A stretch of DNA of 64,000 nt from Lumbricus terrestris (lineage: Eukaryota; Annelida; Clitellata; Crassiclitellata; Lumbricidae). Where the stretch lies: NCBI GenBank assembly GCA_949752735.1, contig OX457036.1, positions 16,974,933 to 17,038,932 on the forward strand. Reading direction: 5' to 3'. Shown here piece by piece: positions 21,730 through 35,400 of this stretch. The position numbers were made by a program, and so were the translations under genes. Positions within the stretch are counted from its first letter, which is position 1, and every line of letters starts with the position of its first letter. The notes under the pieces are model-generated. The model was given only the letters and a program-made list of their open reading frames with translations, did no database searches and was not told the origin of the DNA.

Positions 21730-23445
21730 GTACGTATAGCATAGGCCTATGTGTTGAATTTTTCTATGGTCTATGCGATTAGTGAAATGCTATCGTAATC
21801 GTATGCATTCATTCATTCACTCATTCATTCATTCATTTTAAGTATTTATGTAGCGCCTCTTCAAGGAAACTACTCAGAGGCGCTCCCGACTCCAGCACGG
21901 CCAAAAAGAAGAGTTTTAAGTGCTGAATGACATGTATGTGCTTTCTCTGTTATTGGCCCCATGGTATGTAATGGGTTTAAATGTCTTTATCGCCCCCCCC
22001 CCATGCCTGTGGTTTGCTCAGATGAGCCTTATCGCAGTATTAAAACTGTCCTTTTTTCGGCCGAGGTTGGATCGGGAGCACTCCTGTGTAGTAACCTTAA
22101 AGGGACGCTATATAAATGTCCATAATGAATGAATGAATGAATGTAGGTCGGTTGCATGTTCTTGATTTCCCACTGGCTTTTGAAGAGCTTTCAGTTGTCG
22201 ACTACATGTACATTGCTCCTGGTCACCTTCAACGGATCCGGAAGTCGTAGATTTGGCAGACTCATATTAAGTTGTAAATTCACTCTTCTTCTTCTTGACA
22301 CCTGCTGTATCAGCTAGACTTATAGCCCAACTCCCTCGCTTAGTTCATATCTCCACTTACAGGTTTATAACTTTATACGCTATACTTCAAGTCTTGAGCT
22401 TGCTCCTTATAGTGCTTTGCGCATTGATTCATTCTAAGGTCCTGTGCAGCGCCTTGAAATATAATGTAGCCTGGCCCAGGGGCGGATACAGAAACTTTCT
22501 AAGGGGGGGGGGGGCAAAATGGTCGAAATGTCTAGGAAAACATACTAATTTTCTCTGTCAAAATAACTGATGACTTTTTAGTCTGCAGTCACCTGGTCGA
22601 CGTAGCCTAATCTCTGCAGGCAATAATAGTCTATGACCTCTCTAGTCGTCGTATCCTACTTTTCTCTCCCGCTGCGCTGATTTAATGCTTGTTGAAACCA
22701 AACGGGAGGCCACGTCCTATGCACTTTTCAAATGGAGTGGGCCATGGCCGGATTGCCTCCCCCCCTGGATCCGCACCTGGTCTGGCCTACCTTTCAGATA
22801 ATACGAGAAAGGCGTTTTTTGCATCTTCATCTGACTCATTGAGTTCTACAGATCGACATCATCTCTTTGTAATTAAGTATTAAGACCATGACTGTTCTCA
22901 TCCAACACCACGACGTGCTTGCCGGTGGATCGCTCCAGTTAGAATGACCTTCCCCTCTAACAAAAAGGGACCAAAAAAATGAATGACTGCTTTTCTTCGC
23001 CGGTTTCTCGACCGCTTTTTGAAGGCGATTCTATTTCCTGTGGCTTCCGTTCTAAGATTTCTACTGATTATAGCTATTCTTCTGCGACAGACGCTTTTTT
23101 AAATTGTTTGGAATGCACGACGATATTATACATGTAATAGGATGGATATAGGCTTATTCCGTATGTAAGTGTGAATGTATGTATGTAGGTATGTAGGTAT
23201 GTATGTATGTATGTATGTATGTATGTATGTATGTATGTATGTATGTATGTATGTATGTATGTATGTATGTATGTATGTATGTATGTATGTATGTATGTAT
23301 GTATGTATGTATGCATGTATGCATGTATGTATGTAGGTATGTATGTATGTATGTATGTATGTATGTATGTATGTATGTATGTATGTATGTATGTATGTAT
23401 GTATGTATGTATGTATGTATGTATGTATGTATGTATGTATGTATG

Positions 23446-23479
<34 letters not shown>

Positions 23480-26461
23480 GGGCTCATTTAAAAGCAGCAT
23501 TTAGAGGTCTTTAGTCCAGAGTAGGCACAGCGACTCGGGAATGCCTGCCATATATTATAGGCTATACAGTCGCTACACAGATGATTCTTACTGTTTCCCT
23601 TAAGGCAGCGGTTCTCAACCTTTTTAGTGCGGCGACCCCTTGAAAAGATTTCAATCGTTGGGACGACCCCCAAATTTTTTTATCGAATTGCCCCCTCGTA
23701 ACAGCATTTTTTTTACCATTGTCCAATGTCCATTGTTATAAATTTTCACTTCATAATTCGAAATTGCTTTTGGCAACTGTGTGAGTTTTTCTGGCCCTTA
23801 ATGGCGGTTTTGAGGGTTACCTATTCGGCAGTTTGAAGTTTCATAATTATGTCTGTTCAGTTTGTGACACTTCATCAACTGACACGTCTTGCTGCTGGAA
23901 CTCCCCCAAACATCCCATCTCAAGTGTGCCTTCCTGGAGTCATCAGCTTTGTTCTTAAAAATGGTCTATTGGTCATGCTTTCCGGAATAGTTAGGATGTT
24001 TAGTACCTGAAATGGCGTTTCAGTCTATTTGTTGGATTTCATTGGTTCGCAATTTCATTACAAATAAGACGTTGTAGTTTGTCTATTCATGCAACAACTA
24101 TTAAACACTTTCAAAATCGGACAATAGTTCTTCTTTCTTAACACTCATTTCACCTAGCTGATTCGATTAGGAAGGTTATCAATTTCATATAGGCCTACCT
24201 TAGTTGTACTGTTTATGAATGCGCCGAGCAGAAGTTTGAGACTTGAGAGGGGATGCGCCTTATAATTTTATTGGAAAACTTTTTGAATTTCCACACTGCA
24301 ATGGTAGCATTTTAACAGCATTTCAATGCTGATAGTCGTGGTTTAATTAGGACTTAAAAAGTACCCTCATCCCAATGTTAATTTTTTTATTTCCACATTG
24401 CAATGGTCGTAATTTTATCTATTATCTCAACAAAATTTCTCATAATTTCAGTACTGAAAGACATAGTTAAAAACTTCAATAAATGTACCCCCCCCCATTG
24501 TAAAGTTTTTTTTAATTCGCACACCATTGGTAGGACTTTAGGGCAGCTGTCACTTGAACAAAAGTACTCATGATTTCAGTGTTCACAATTTTTTTATTTG
24601 CACACGGTAGCCTATGTATAATTGTATATCTTAAGCTGTCATCTTTGCAAAATTAGTCGTTAGGCCCTATGCATAAACGGCGGATAACTGTAGAAATTTA
24701 TAATGATATCGAGGAAATATTTCCGATAAATTGGGGATTATAAAGAGCCCAGTCCCAGCCACAAACTTCGGGGATCAATCCCCTCTGTCTCCAAAGTCTC
24801 CTCTCATAAATAGGCCTGACGATAGCAGACTGCATAGATTCTTTGAGCAAACCGGATATATTTTTATATCTTAGAAGAATGTACAAAGAGGAATTTGCAT
24901 TTTAAAGCTAAAAAATTAATGACAAAAATTGAATTAGCTGCCACAATCTAAAGAATTAATCATATTTTGAAAATTTCTGAAGGGTCCCGGCGACCCCTGG
25001 CAAATCGTCAGGCGACCCCCGTGGGGGTCGCGACCCACAGGTTGAGAACCGCTGCCTTAAGGGAACTATAGGACGTCACACTATACATATATCCTGACGA
25101 AAGAAGACTCGTCTGTGCCGTGACATCGTCGCAGAAGTCAATATACATACATGTATATAGCGATGAGCTCATAAAATCTAAACCAATGGACCGCAGAGAC
25201 CAAGCAACAAGACTTAGTGAGCTGCAGTCGCCAATGGCATAGATCTTGAATGAAAAGAAGACACTTAGGTCTCGCCGTTAACAGCTTAATACTGTTACCT
25301 TCTCCGAAACGCCATCGTATACATGTAGCCAATAGTATATTGTCCTCCTACAGGCATTCGGTTGGCTGTACATACATACATACATACATACATACATACA
25401 TACATACATACATACATACATACATACATACATACATACATACACACATACATACATACATACATACATACATACATACATACATACATACATACATACA
25501 TACATACATACATACATACATACATACATACATACATACATACATACATACGTATACATACATACATACATACATACGTATACATACATACATGCATACA
25601 TACATAGTGATACATACATACATACATACATACATACATACATACATACATACATACATACATACATACATACATACATACATACATACATACATACATA
25701 CATACATACATACATAAATACATACATACATGCATACATGCATACATGCATGCATACATACATACATACATACATACATACATACATACATACATACATA
25801 CATACATACATACATACATACATACATACATACATACATACATACATGCATGCATGCATGCATGCATGCATACATACATACATACATACATACATACATA
25901 CATACATACATACATACATACATACATACATACATACATACATACATACATACATACATACATACATACATACATACATACATACATACATACATGCAAA
26001 CATACATGTATCGCAGTTGCTAGCAGGCAAAGACCCTCCTCATCATCATTGCCCTTCCAATTCCAAGTCACTGGTGCTGTCGGTCTTAAGAAGCCAAAGC
26101 AGCGGAAATGTCTTCATAAACCGATTGGAAAAATCGATGAGATTTAACACCTGCGTACAGACCACCCTCAAGCCGGAATCGCTTCAAGTCTAAACCAATA
26201 TTATTGGACCTACTTTCATTTAGGCCTATATCTCTCGCACATGTGTTAACTATTCTTGCTTCTGGCAATTTTTCTAACGCCTTTCTAGGAATCTGACGAA
26301 ATGCACGTGCTACAGTCAAGCATTATTATTATAGGCCTGTGTCTTGGTACAATATTATTGGCAGGTTAAATGCTTGCACAGCTGCTGTTTACATCATGTG
26401 CTGCAATTCTTATAACTGCAAATGATGGCTGTTCCTACTTGTTACAACAAGATACTCGTGC

Positions 26462-26496
<35 letters not shown>

Positions 26497-29400
26497 GTGT
26501 GTGTGTGTCTGTGTGTGTGCGTGCGTGTGTATGCGTGTGTGTGCGTGCGTGTGTGCATGTGTGTTTGTGTGAGCGCGAGTGTGTGTGTCTGTGTTTGTGT
26601 GACAGAAGAGGGTGAGAGAGAAAAGGGAAGGAAGGAAGGAAGGAAGGAAGGAAGGAAGGAAGGAAGGAAGGAAGGAAGGAAGGAAGGAAGGAAGGAAGGA
26701 AGGAAGGAAGGAAGGAAGGAAGGAAGGAAGGAAGGAAGGAAGGAAGGAAGGAAGGAAGGAAGGAAGGAAGGAAGGAAGGAAGGAAGGAAGGAAGGAAGGA
26801 AGGAAGATGAGCAATTTTTTCTCTCAATTCTTAAACGTCGCTGGAATTGTGCATGCCGACGCTATATTTATTGCACTGTTAAGAATTCCATTTTCATCCG
26901 GATAAATAAATCGCTATGCATGTGCCCTCAAGGTTAAACTAACTAAAAAAAAGAAGGCCAGGAAAGAATCATGGCACTTCGACCTATATTCAATAAACAT
27001 CGTGTCAGCATTTCTGTATGGTCAAAGGTCAACGGCGTAGGTCTTCCTATCCATGTCATGCGATGATAGGAAACTTAAATTGTGGTGAAGCATTATTTTC
27101 GAGCGGGCGGTGGTGAAGGAAGGACCCACGGAATCAGTTGACTGAATAAAATATCGCAGGGTCGAGGTCACAAGGTTGATGATACAGGAAAAGGTCAACA
27201 TGCAGTAACAGTATAAATATATTTAACAGCCTGTTGAGGCTATATTAAGCTCTTCAATTGACCGATGTCCCTCTTATCCTTCGACTTCCGCTTCTTAACC
27301 TTAATAATTTTATTATTGTCTATCTCGTGACTTTGATCCCAATGATCGTCAGTCAGCTGGTTGGCAGGGCTTTTTTAAACGTGCAGTTGTAGGCCTACAC
27401 AAAATGTGCAGTTGTAGAAGCACTTCTGTGCAGTTAAAACTATATAGCAAAAAGTCATTGTCCTCCGATAGGGGGTAATTTGCCATTGAGTCAAAATATA
27501 AAGATGGACAGCAAAAGTTTCTACAGATACATGAAAAGCAAGCAAAAAAGAAAAGACAAGGTGGGACCACTGAAAGACAATCTGGGCCAGATTGTTACTG
27601 AAAAAGAGGAAACAGCCGAGATGCTCAATAAGTACTTCGGATCAGTTCTCACGAAGGAAGACATAACAAACATACCAGAGCCAAATAAATTGTTCGAAGG
27701 CAGCGACGACCAGAAGTTGACAGATGTGTACATATCCAAAGAGGTGGTGATAAAGATGCTGGAAAACCTCAAAGAAGATAAAACTCCAGGAATCGACGAG
27801 ATTCACCCAAAGTTCCTGAAAGAAGTGAGATACGAAGTAGGATCCATTCTGGCAGATATGTTTAATGAATCGATGAAGTCTGGAGTAATTCCCAGAGACT
27901 GGAGAGATGCCATCGTCACTCCATTGTTTAAGAAAGGAAATAGGAGTGAGACAAGCAACTACAGACCCATCAGCCTAACCTGCATAATATGTAAGGTGTT
28001 GGAACAAATTGTAAAAAGGAGTATGATTGAACACCTGAATGAGAATGAACTTATCAACAACAGCCAGCACGGGTTTATGAAGGGAAGATCCTGCCTAACC
28101 AATCTGTTAGATTTCTTCGAGGATGTTTACGACAATCTGGACAAAAACAACTCGGTGGATCTGATCTATCTGGACTTCGCAAAGGCTTTCGACAAGGTAC
28201 CACACAAACGATTAGCCAAGAAGTTGCAGGCATGCGGAATAGAAGGGTGTCTACTGAACTGGGTCACCAACTGGTTAAAAGGGAGGAGACAACAAGTTCG
28301 AGTAATGGGCAAAAACTCAAGCTGGATAGATGTTAGGCCTACAAGTGGAGTACCACAGGGGTCGGTCTTAGGGCCACTGCTATTTGTAATTTTTATCAAT
28401 GATATAGATGAAGGAATTGTCTCCAAAATCTCTAAGTTTGCTGACGACACAAAACTATGCGCAAAGGTGAACAACGAGGAGGAAGCCAACACACTAAGAA
28501 ATGACTTGGAAAGACTGTACAAGTGGTCCGAAGACTGGAATATGCTGTTCAATGTAGATAAATGTGCAGTGATGCACATGGGAAGAAAGAACATGGGGTT
28601 TGAATATGGAATGGGAGACAGGAAATTAAGAACAACAGAGGAGGAAAAAGATCTTGGAGTCATAATACACAAAAGTGCAAAACCGTCAAGACAATGCAGA
28701 GAAGCAGCGAACAAAGCAAACAAGGTTCTGGGACACATAAAAAGAACAGTGGTCAGCAGAGAAAAAAAACATCATCCTGAAGTTATTTAAAACTCTAGTC
28801 AGACCTCATTTAGAATACTGTGTTCAGGCATGGAGTCCATACACACAAGAAGATAAGCAGGTGCTAGAAAAGGTGCAACGGCGAGCAACTAAAATGATCA
28901 GAGGTTATGGAACTCTAACATACGAAGAACGATTGATAAAATGTGGATTAACAACACTGGAGAAGCGAAGATGCAGAGGAGATTTGATCGAAACATACAA
29001 GCTGATGACACACAAAGAAATAACACCATACTCAAGATTTTTTCAATTGGCTGACAATAGAGGTTTAAGAGGACACCAATATAAAATATTCAGAAAATCC
29101 GAGGGTGCCATCAAGCAAAGATTTTTTAGCAGCAGAACAGTGAAGGCCTGGAACGAGCTGAGCGAAGAGACAGTGTCGGTGGAGACACTTATAAACTTCA
29201 AGGCCAAGCTAGGGCAAATAGGTTTTTAAAACATTGTAAAAGTGGTGGTTCTCACACAGATCACGAGTCTCCTGAACCACCGTAAACCCTGTTATATTAT
29301 ATTATATTATATGATGGGAAAGGAAAGAAGGAGTTGTGCAGTTCTATAGAAATTCCTTTAAACGTACAGCCCTGCTGGTTGGTTGGTCGGTCTGTCTGTC

Positions 29401-32400
29401 TGGCTGTCTGAATGTCTGTCGATATATGTCTAAAACTAAATAACGACTATTTATACTGTGCTTAAGCTTACAATTTGTATTTAAATTGTATTTAAAAGTT
29501 AGGACTTTGTCATCGTAATGCTAGGCCTAATTAAGTTTCTTCGGCGCCTGAGTAGCCAAGTCTCAGGAACCAGCTCTGTTGATCGCTCAGATAGATCATG
29601 GCTGTTTTAAAACATACATTAAATTAGGCTTACATTATCAGAATGTATGTCGATCGGCTGCTATGATGGAACTTTGTCTTTGTGCAATAATTGTGCTTGA
29701 AGAATGGTGCGACTGTAACGGTTTCATTCAATGAAGTCATCGCCGCAAAACCCACCGATATCCAGATGGCGCTGTACATTTCAAAAGACGATGGCGCTCC
29801 CGAGGAGAAGGTTGACGTCACGTGGATGAACGATAAAACAGTGTTTTTCAAAGTTCCCGGCAAGTACTTAGATCGTTATGTTTTAAGGTTTATCCTAATT
29901 TCTTTTGGTGCAGAGACGCTTGTAAATGTTTGATAGACTTGCTGTTAAAAAGATGAAAGTTTAATGCAAACTTAGATGCTATTAAATTCATTACGACTGA
30001 TGCTGCTGTTGTTTGCTGTATCTACCTGACCTACCATGCACCACAACCACAGCTGATTGAAAACACCTGTGATATGGATCCTAAAGCGTGCGACGCCATT
30101 GTTATAATCGTCAAATGACGATGGCATTTGGGTAGAGTTCTACAATGACTCGGTAGACGTTCTAGAATGACTCGGTAGACACCAAGAACTAACGTTGCAG
30201 CGTTGTTATCTTTAATAAATCCAACTTCTAGTTTGCCGAGAATCCTTTTAATCGATCCAGCTTCTCTTTAGGCAAGAATTTGTTCGATAAATCCCGCTTC
30301 TATTTCGTCTGCAAATATTTTTCAGCCATTTTTCATTGAAAATTATTGTTCATCAATCCAGCTTCAGAATGACTGCACTAACCCTAAAACTAACCCTAAC
30401 CGACCCTCACGACGCCTAACCTGAGCCCTAACCGACCCTCACACGAAAAATCCCGCTTCAATTTCGTCAGGAAATATTTTTCATCAAATTTATAAAAAAA
30501 AGTTACTTGCTACCGAGTCATTATAGAATATAACCGGCATTTGCATTGCCGTAGTGGTGTCATCATCGTCGTCATCATTCTCATCATCATAAACAGCAAC
30601 AGTGATGATGATGATGAGGAGGAGAACGACGATTGATATAGGACGATGACGACGATGATGATAACGAAGTATGACACTTTAAAGTGGTGCTTGGCTCCTG
30701 CTGCTTCTAACTTTATTGTTGAAAGTGAAAGCCACACATCCATGTAACCCACTGTTTTCAAAATTAAAAACTGAATACTCAAAGTGCGCTCAAAGAACCA
30801 TTGGAGAGCTTATGACACTTCACCAGACCCAAATTCATTAATGGTGTCACAGTTGATACTCGTCCCAGGCCTTCTTAATTTTTATCGCTGTCTCAGATCC
30901 CTTCAGTTCTGATACTGGACTGCTTACTAAAAAAACACCAATGCTGCTACAATAAATACAAGTTTGACTATACACAATGTTCAGCTCTACACCGTGAGGC
31001 ATAAAAAAGGAAGCCCCAAGAAAGATGGTTATTATTTTAACAATATTCAAACAATGTCAATGAAATTCAGGAAAGTTATGACTAAATAGCAGGCAATGTA
31101 AATAAATTTACAGTTTGTGCCCTAACTGTCCGCCTTTAGCTTCTACGCATGCGCGAAGTCGCTTGCGCCATTCACGCACCGCCGAGTCAATAATTCCCTG
31201 GTCAAGATCGTTCAAAGCTTGCATGATTCGCTTCCGAAGATCTTCAAGTTCAAACATCACGGACCTTTGTTTTGCTACTTTGTACACCATTTCCTGCATG
31301 CATCCCATATTATCGACGGGATTAAGATCTGTGCTGTTAGGGGACCATAAAGTAGGAATTATGAAGTTAGGAGTTTCATTTGTCAGAAGTGCGACCGTTT
31401 CTCGAGCTCTGTGCGCTGGAGCAGAATCGTGCACCATCTTGCTAGAAAATGTAAAATTCAGAGAGTTCTCGAATTTCAGGTAGAAGGCCTTCCATGAGTT
31501 AAACATCTCGGTAGTATTGGCCATTGATTTTTACCCCAGGCTCAACAAAGTGAATTGACATACGCCCCAGAAAAGAAACACCGACTGACACCATCATGGA
31601 TTTGCTAAACGTCGTACATGTGTGTAAAAAGCCGTTGGCTGCAATATCTTTCTTTCGAGTTCCAACTGCTACATGCAGACGATCATTTTGAGTATTGCTA
31701 GGAGAAGCAGGAAATGGTGTACAAAACAAAGGTACGTGATGTTGAAGATCTTCGGAAGTGAATCGTGCAAGCTTGGAACGATCTTGACCAGCGAATTATT
31801 GACTCGGCGGTGCGTGAATGACGCAAGCGACCTCGCGCATGCGTAGAAACTAAAGGCGGACAGTTAGAGTACAAACTGTAAATTTATTTACATTGCCTGC
31901 TATTTAGCTACATGTATAACTTTCCTGAGTTTCATTGACATTGTTTGAATATTGTTAAAATAATAACGATTTTTCTAGGGGCTTCCTTTTTTATGCCTCA
32001 CGGTGTATATGTAGATCTTCACTTGCTTTGCCCCACCAGTTAAAAAATTTAATTAAAAATATTTGTGTGCAAACTTCATCATTTGACACAATAGGCTACT
32101 ACCACAGCAGGTTTACACTATGTACACCAGATGGAATGGCACTTAGCAAGTGCAGGCAATGTTTACTTTTAATTGTGTGCTTAATTTGTCAGAAACTTCC
32201 TCTCAGGCACTTCCTAGTTTCTGAAAGTATAGTAAATCGTATTTATTTAATATTTTCCCTTCAGACATTTGCTTATGACAGTTTCATATCGTCTGAGTGA
32301 GACTGAGTCAGTCTTTTCTCAACACTAAATTATTCATTTCAATTCTGAAAGATTGACTTATAAAAACTCCAATCTTGCTAAAAGCATGCTCAAAACTCAT

Positions 32401-35400
32401 CTACTCATCTATAGATACAAAATTGACAGTCTGAGGGTGTTCCTGCTTCAATATAAACTCTTGTTTTTTTATATCATCCCTGCCAAAATTCGTAGTTGCC
32501 TTTACTTAGCATGTCTGCATTGAAGCAGTGTACAAAGGGTGTTCCTTGTATTGAATCATCTTCTGCCTTCCTTGGAAACATGATGTTGACTTAAATCTTA
32601 TATGTTTTTACTTCACCGTTGTCAATATGATCTTTGCATTTAAACCCACACTTAGTCAGATTGTTCCCTTTGGGTACACCCTTAAGCTTATAAGTACAAG
32701 TACAACACAAAGATTATACTGTGGGCTATTCAAAGTCTGCTGTAACTGTAACATTCTTATTACTTGAGTTCAATAAACGAATTGAATTGATAAAGCTTAA
32801 ATGCATACGTGCATACAGTCATACATGTATACATACTTGCATTCAAACATATATATACATACATGAATGGAATACATACAGAATTCTGTATAGATGATTT
32901 GTTTGATGCAAAATATTTTAGTCATTTCATTCAACTTGCAATTTAATTTGCACATTTTATTACCAACATTTTTTAGTACTTTGATGTATTTTAACGATGT
33001 TTTATGTCCCAGTGTGCATTTGCAAATGGAGTAATAAAGAAAATACTTACTTACTTATCCATTACATCAACTAGGATTGTACATTGATGATAATCAATGA
33101 GTTCTAAGCACTGCTTACAAACATCGTGTTTAATAAGTATGTTAATGATTGTCGAACTTGAATATATATTTCTTTGCAGAAAGGAAGGAAGGACGAACTA
33201 AGGTTCGAGTCGTCGTCAACGGAAACGAGATTCCTGGCACCAGCGATTTGCATTATGAATCGTCGTGTGAGCTGATGTCTGAAATGATGCAGCTGTATAT
33301 CCATGCGATGGATCGCGTTTTCGCTCTGCTTCTTTCAAAGTCTCTCATCTCAAACACTGAACTGGATGCTTTTCTCTTCAATATCTTTTGTGAGGATGAA
33401 CCAAAAGGCATTCAGCCAATGGCATTCGAGGAATTATTCGGAATCTACCGATACAATCCGGACAGTTAGTACTATCAACCTCTAATGTTTTGCTAATTTT
33501 ATTGATTCTGTGGCATGAAATGATTGTACATGAAATTTATGCCAAGCATAATGCATAGATGACTGTTCCTGATAGTAATGAGTAGCCTACTGGTAATAAT
33601 TTCTTATACATTGCATTGCCAACTCTCATAAAAAAGTTATTATATTGATAAGCCTGGCTGTGGCAGGTCATCTGTATTTATTGGAAATATTTTAATCACA
33701 GGTTTATATGTGAGTATGCCAATAAACATCAAATGACACATGTAAGCACTAGAAAATAAATATCACATGTAAGGATCTATAAAACGAATGGCACATTGTA
33801 TGTGTAAACAATGCAAAACAAATTACCCATATAAACAATACAAAACAAATGACCCATATAAACAATACAAAACAAATGACCCATATAAACATTAATACAA
33901 AACAAATGACCCATATAGCAATACAATGCAGTTGAGTCATATAAACGAAGCAATGCTTGTATTAAATTGAAATAACTCATACACGTGTACAGCAAAAATA
34001 TTTTAAGCATAAATGATTTTGATCCTCATTTATACATGGTGTGCGACTCGGTGGCCTATTGGTAACGCGCTTGCTCATGGAGCATGTGGTTGTGGGTTCA
34101 ACTCCGGGTAATGACCTTGGGCAAGTTGTTTACGCACACGTCTCTATGTTACCAAGGAGTATTATTTGGAATCCCGTAAGCTGGGAAGTAAACGGCAAGT
34201 CCTGCAATACACTGGCCTCGTATCCAGGACCATGGGATTCGTCCATTGCTGGCTCAAGGCTATTGAAAAGGAGATGAGCGCCTCCCTGTGTTACACATGG
34301 AACTGGATGGACTTTACTTTCTTACTTATGCATAAGAAATAAGTATTGACTCTATTGAGGTCATGAGGTTTTAAATATCAACTTCATTTCACAATTGCAA
34401 AGTTCTATGTTCTGACTTACAAACAGCAATATATATTTAATTTTCTGTGACAAATACCTGATTCAATAGGAGGCCAAATAACATCACTCGAGTCAAATGC
34501 TTTACTGTCAAGAATATTTTTTACTCTGTTCGTTTTAGACATTAGAATAATCGATGATTTAGCCGACAGTGAACGAATCTCTGTAGAAGACCAACTGTCT
34601 CTCTTGTGTGCAGGCGATCTGATAAAAACAATTGACTAAAAGAAATTGCAGTAATCAGACATAACAATCAGACATAATATGATATATTGCCAACCGCTTG
34701 TTCGAACGCATTCTGCTGCTCGAGAATGATCGTCAATGACAGATCATGAACAAGATATAAGTAAACGTAATCACGCAGAAAATTACTTAATATTAGCAGG
34801 ACACGTGTAGTGAAAGACATGGCTTAGATAGGATCACCATCCAATTTTCTAGTTTTCCGAGTTGCGTAGTTTTGCATCATTATTCGACGTGCGATTTTAT
34901 CAAAGTCACTCTTGCTGCAGCAACTATAATGTATAGCGATGTGTGTGACCAGAAATGAGAGGAAGCACGACAAGTGGGGGCCTGTGAAGCTCAATTTGGC
35001 TTATTAAACACACACACATATGCCCACATAGTATTTCAGGTTTTATATATAGCATAACTTTTATGCTATATGTGTATAAAACCTGAAATCCCTGTGATAT
35101 TTGCCTTTTTGGTCATCTAAACGAGCATGACATTTAATTAATCTAATATTTTTAATATTGCTGTAATTACCATTAAGTTTTAGACTTTCAAAGGTGTAGT
35201 TTCAGTTGTGTTCATGAAAAATAGCATTGAAATAAAATCAGATGTTGCTAACGACAAGAGCCAAAGAGCCAGTAAAATATATAGCCTTCGGATGATTGCA
35301 TTGAGCGAAGAGATCATTAATTCATTCCGAAAATTTATATGGTGCCATTTCATGTTTGGTATTATGGAAGGGACGAACATAAGGGGACGTCCCTTCGGAG

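Larger units (their letters stand above)
27365..29374 (+). mobile_element. hAT-like MITE, CAGGGCTTTTTTAA family, split by a LINE insertion
   Basis: Left part 27365 to about 27490 (CAGGGCTTTTTTAAACGTGC onward) and right part about 29313-29374 (GATGGGAAAGGAAAGAAGGA onward, ending CAGCCCTG) together match the intact 196 bp copy at 15522. A perfect 8 bp duplication CTGGTTGG flanks the whole (27357-27364 and 29375-29382). The LINE between the two halves therefore arrived later. Confidence 0.95.
21730..29702 (+). other. Adaptor intron 1 (8 kb), transposon-rich
   Basis: Runs from GTACGT at 21730 to the acceptor TTGTGCTTGAAG before 29703. It contains SINE fragments, a GGGGCGGAT MITE, a (GTAT)n array, a 1.45 kb hAT element, a (CATA)n array, GT and GGAA arrays and a LINE nested in a MITE, each listed separately. 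Stretches 26010-26450, 26810-27356 and 29390-29690 hold nothing I recognise. Confidence 0.85.

Noticed and set aside
26410..26937. ORFs with LPSF or EGRK repeats
   Set aside because: Translations of the GT and GGAA arrays.
34541..34640. Possible extra adaptor exon after TTCGTTTTAG (frame IRIIDDLADSERISVEDQ)
   Set aside because: The acceptor looks good and the phase fits at its start, but no good donor in the required phase follows. Exon 3 already joins exon 4 in frame at the length expected for the family.
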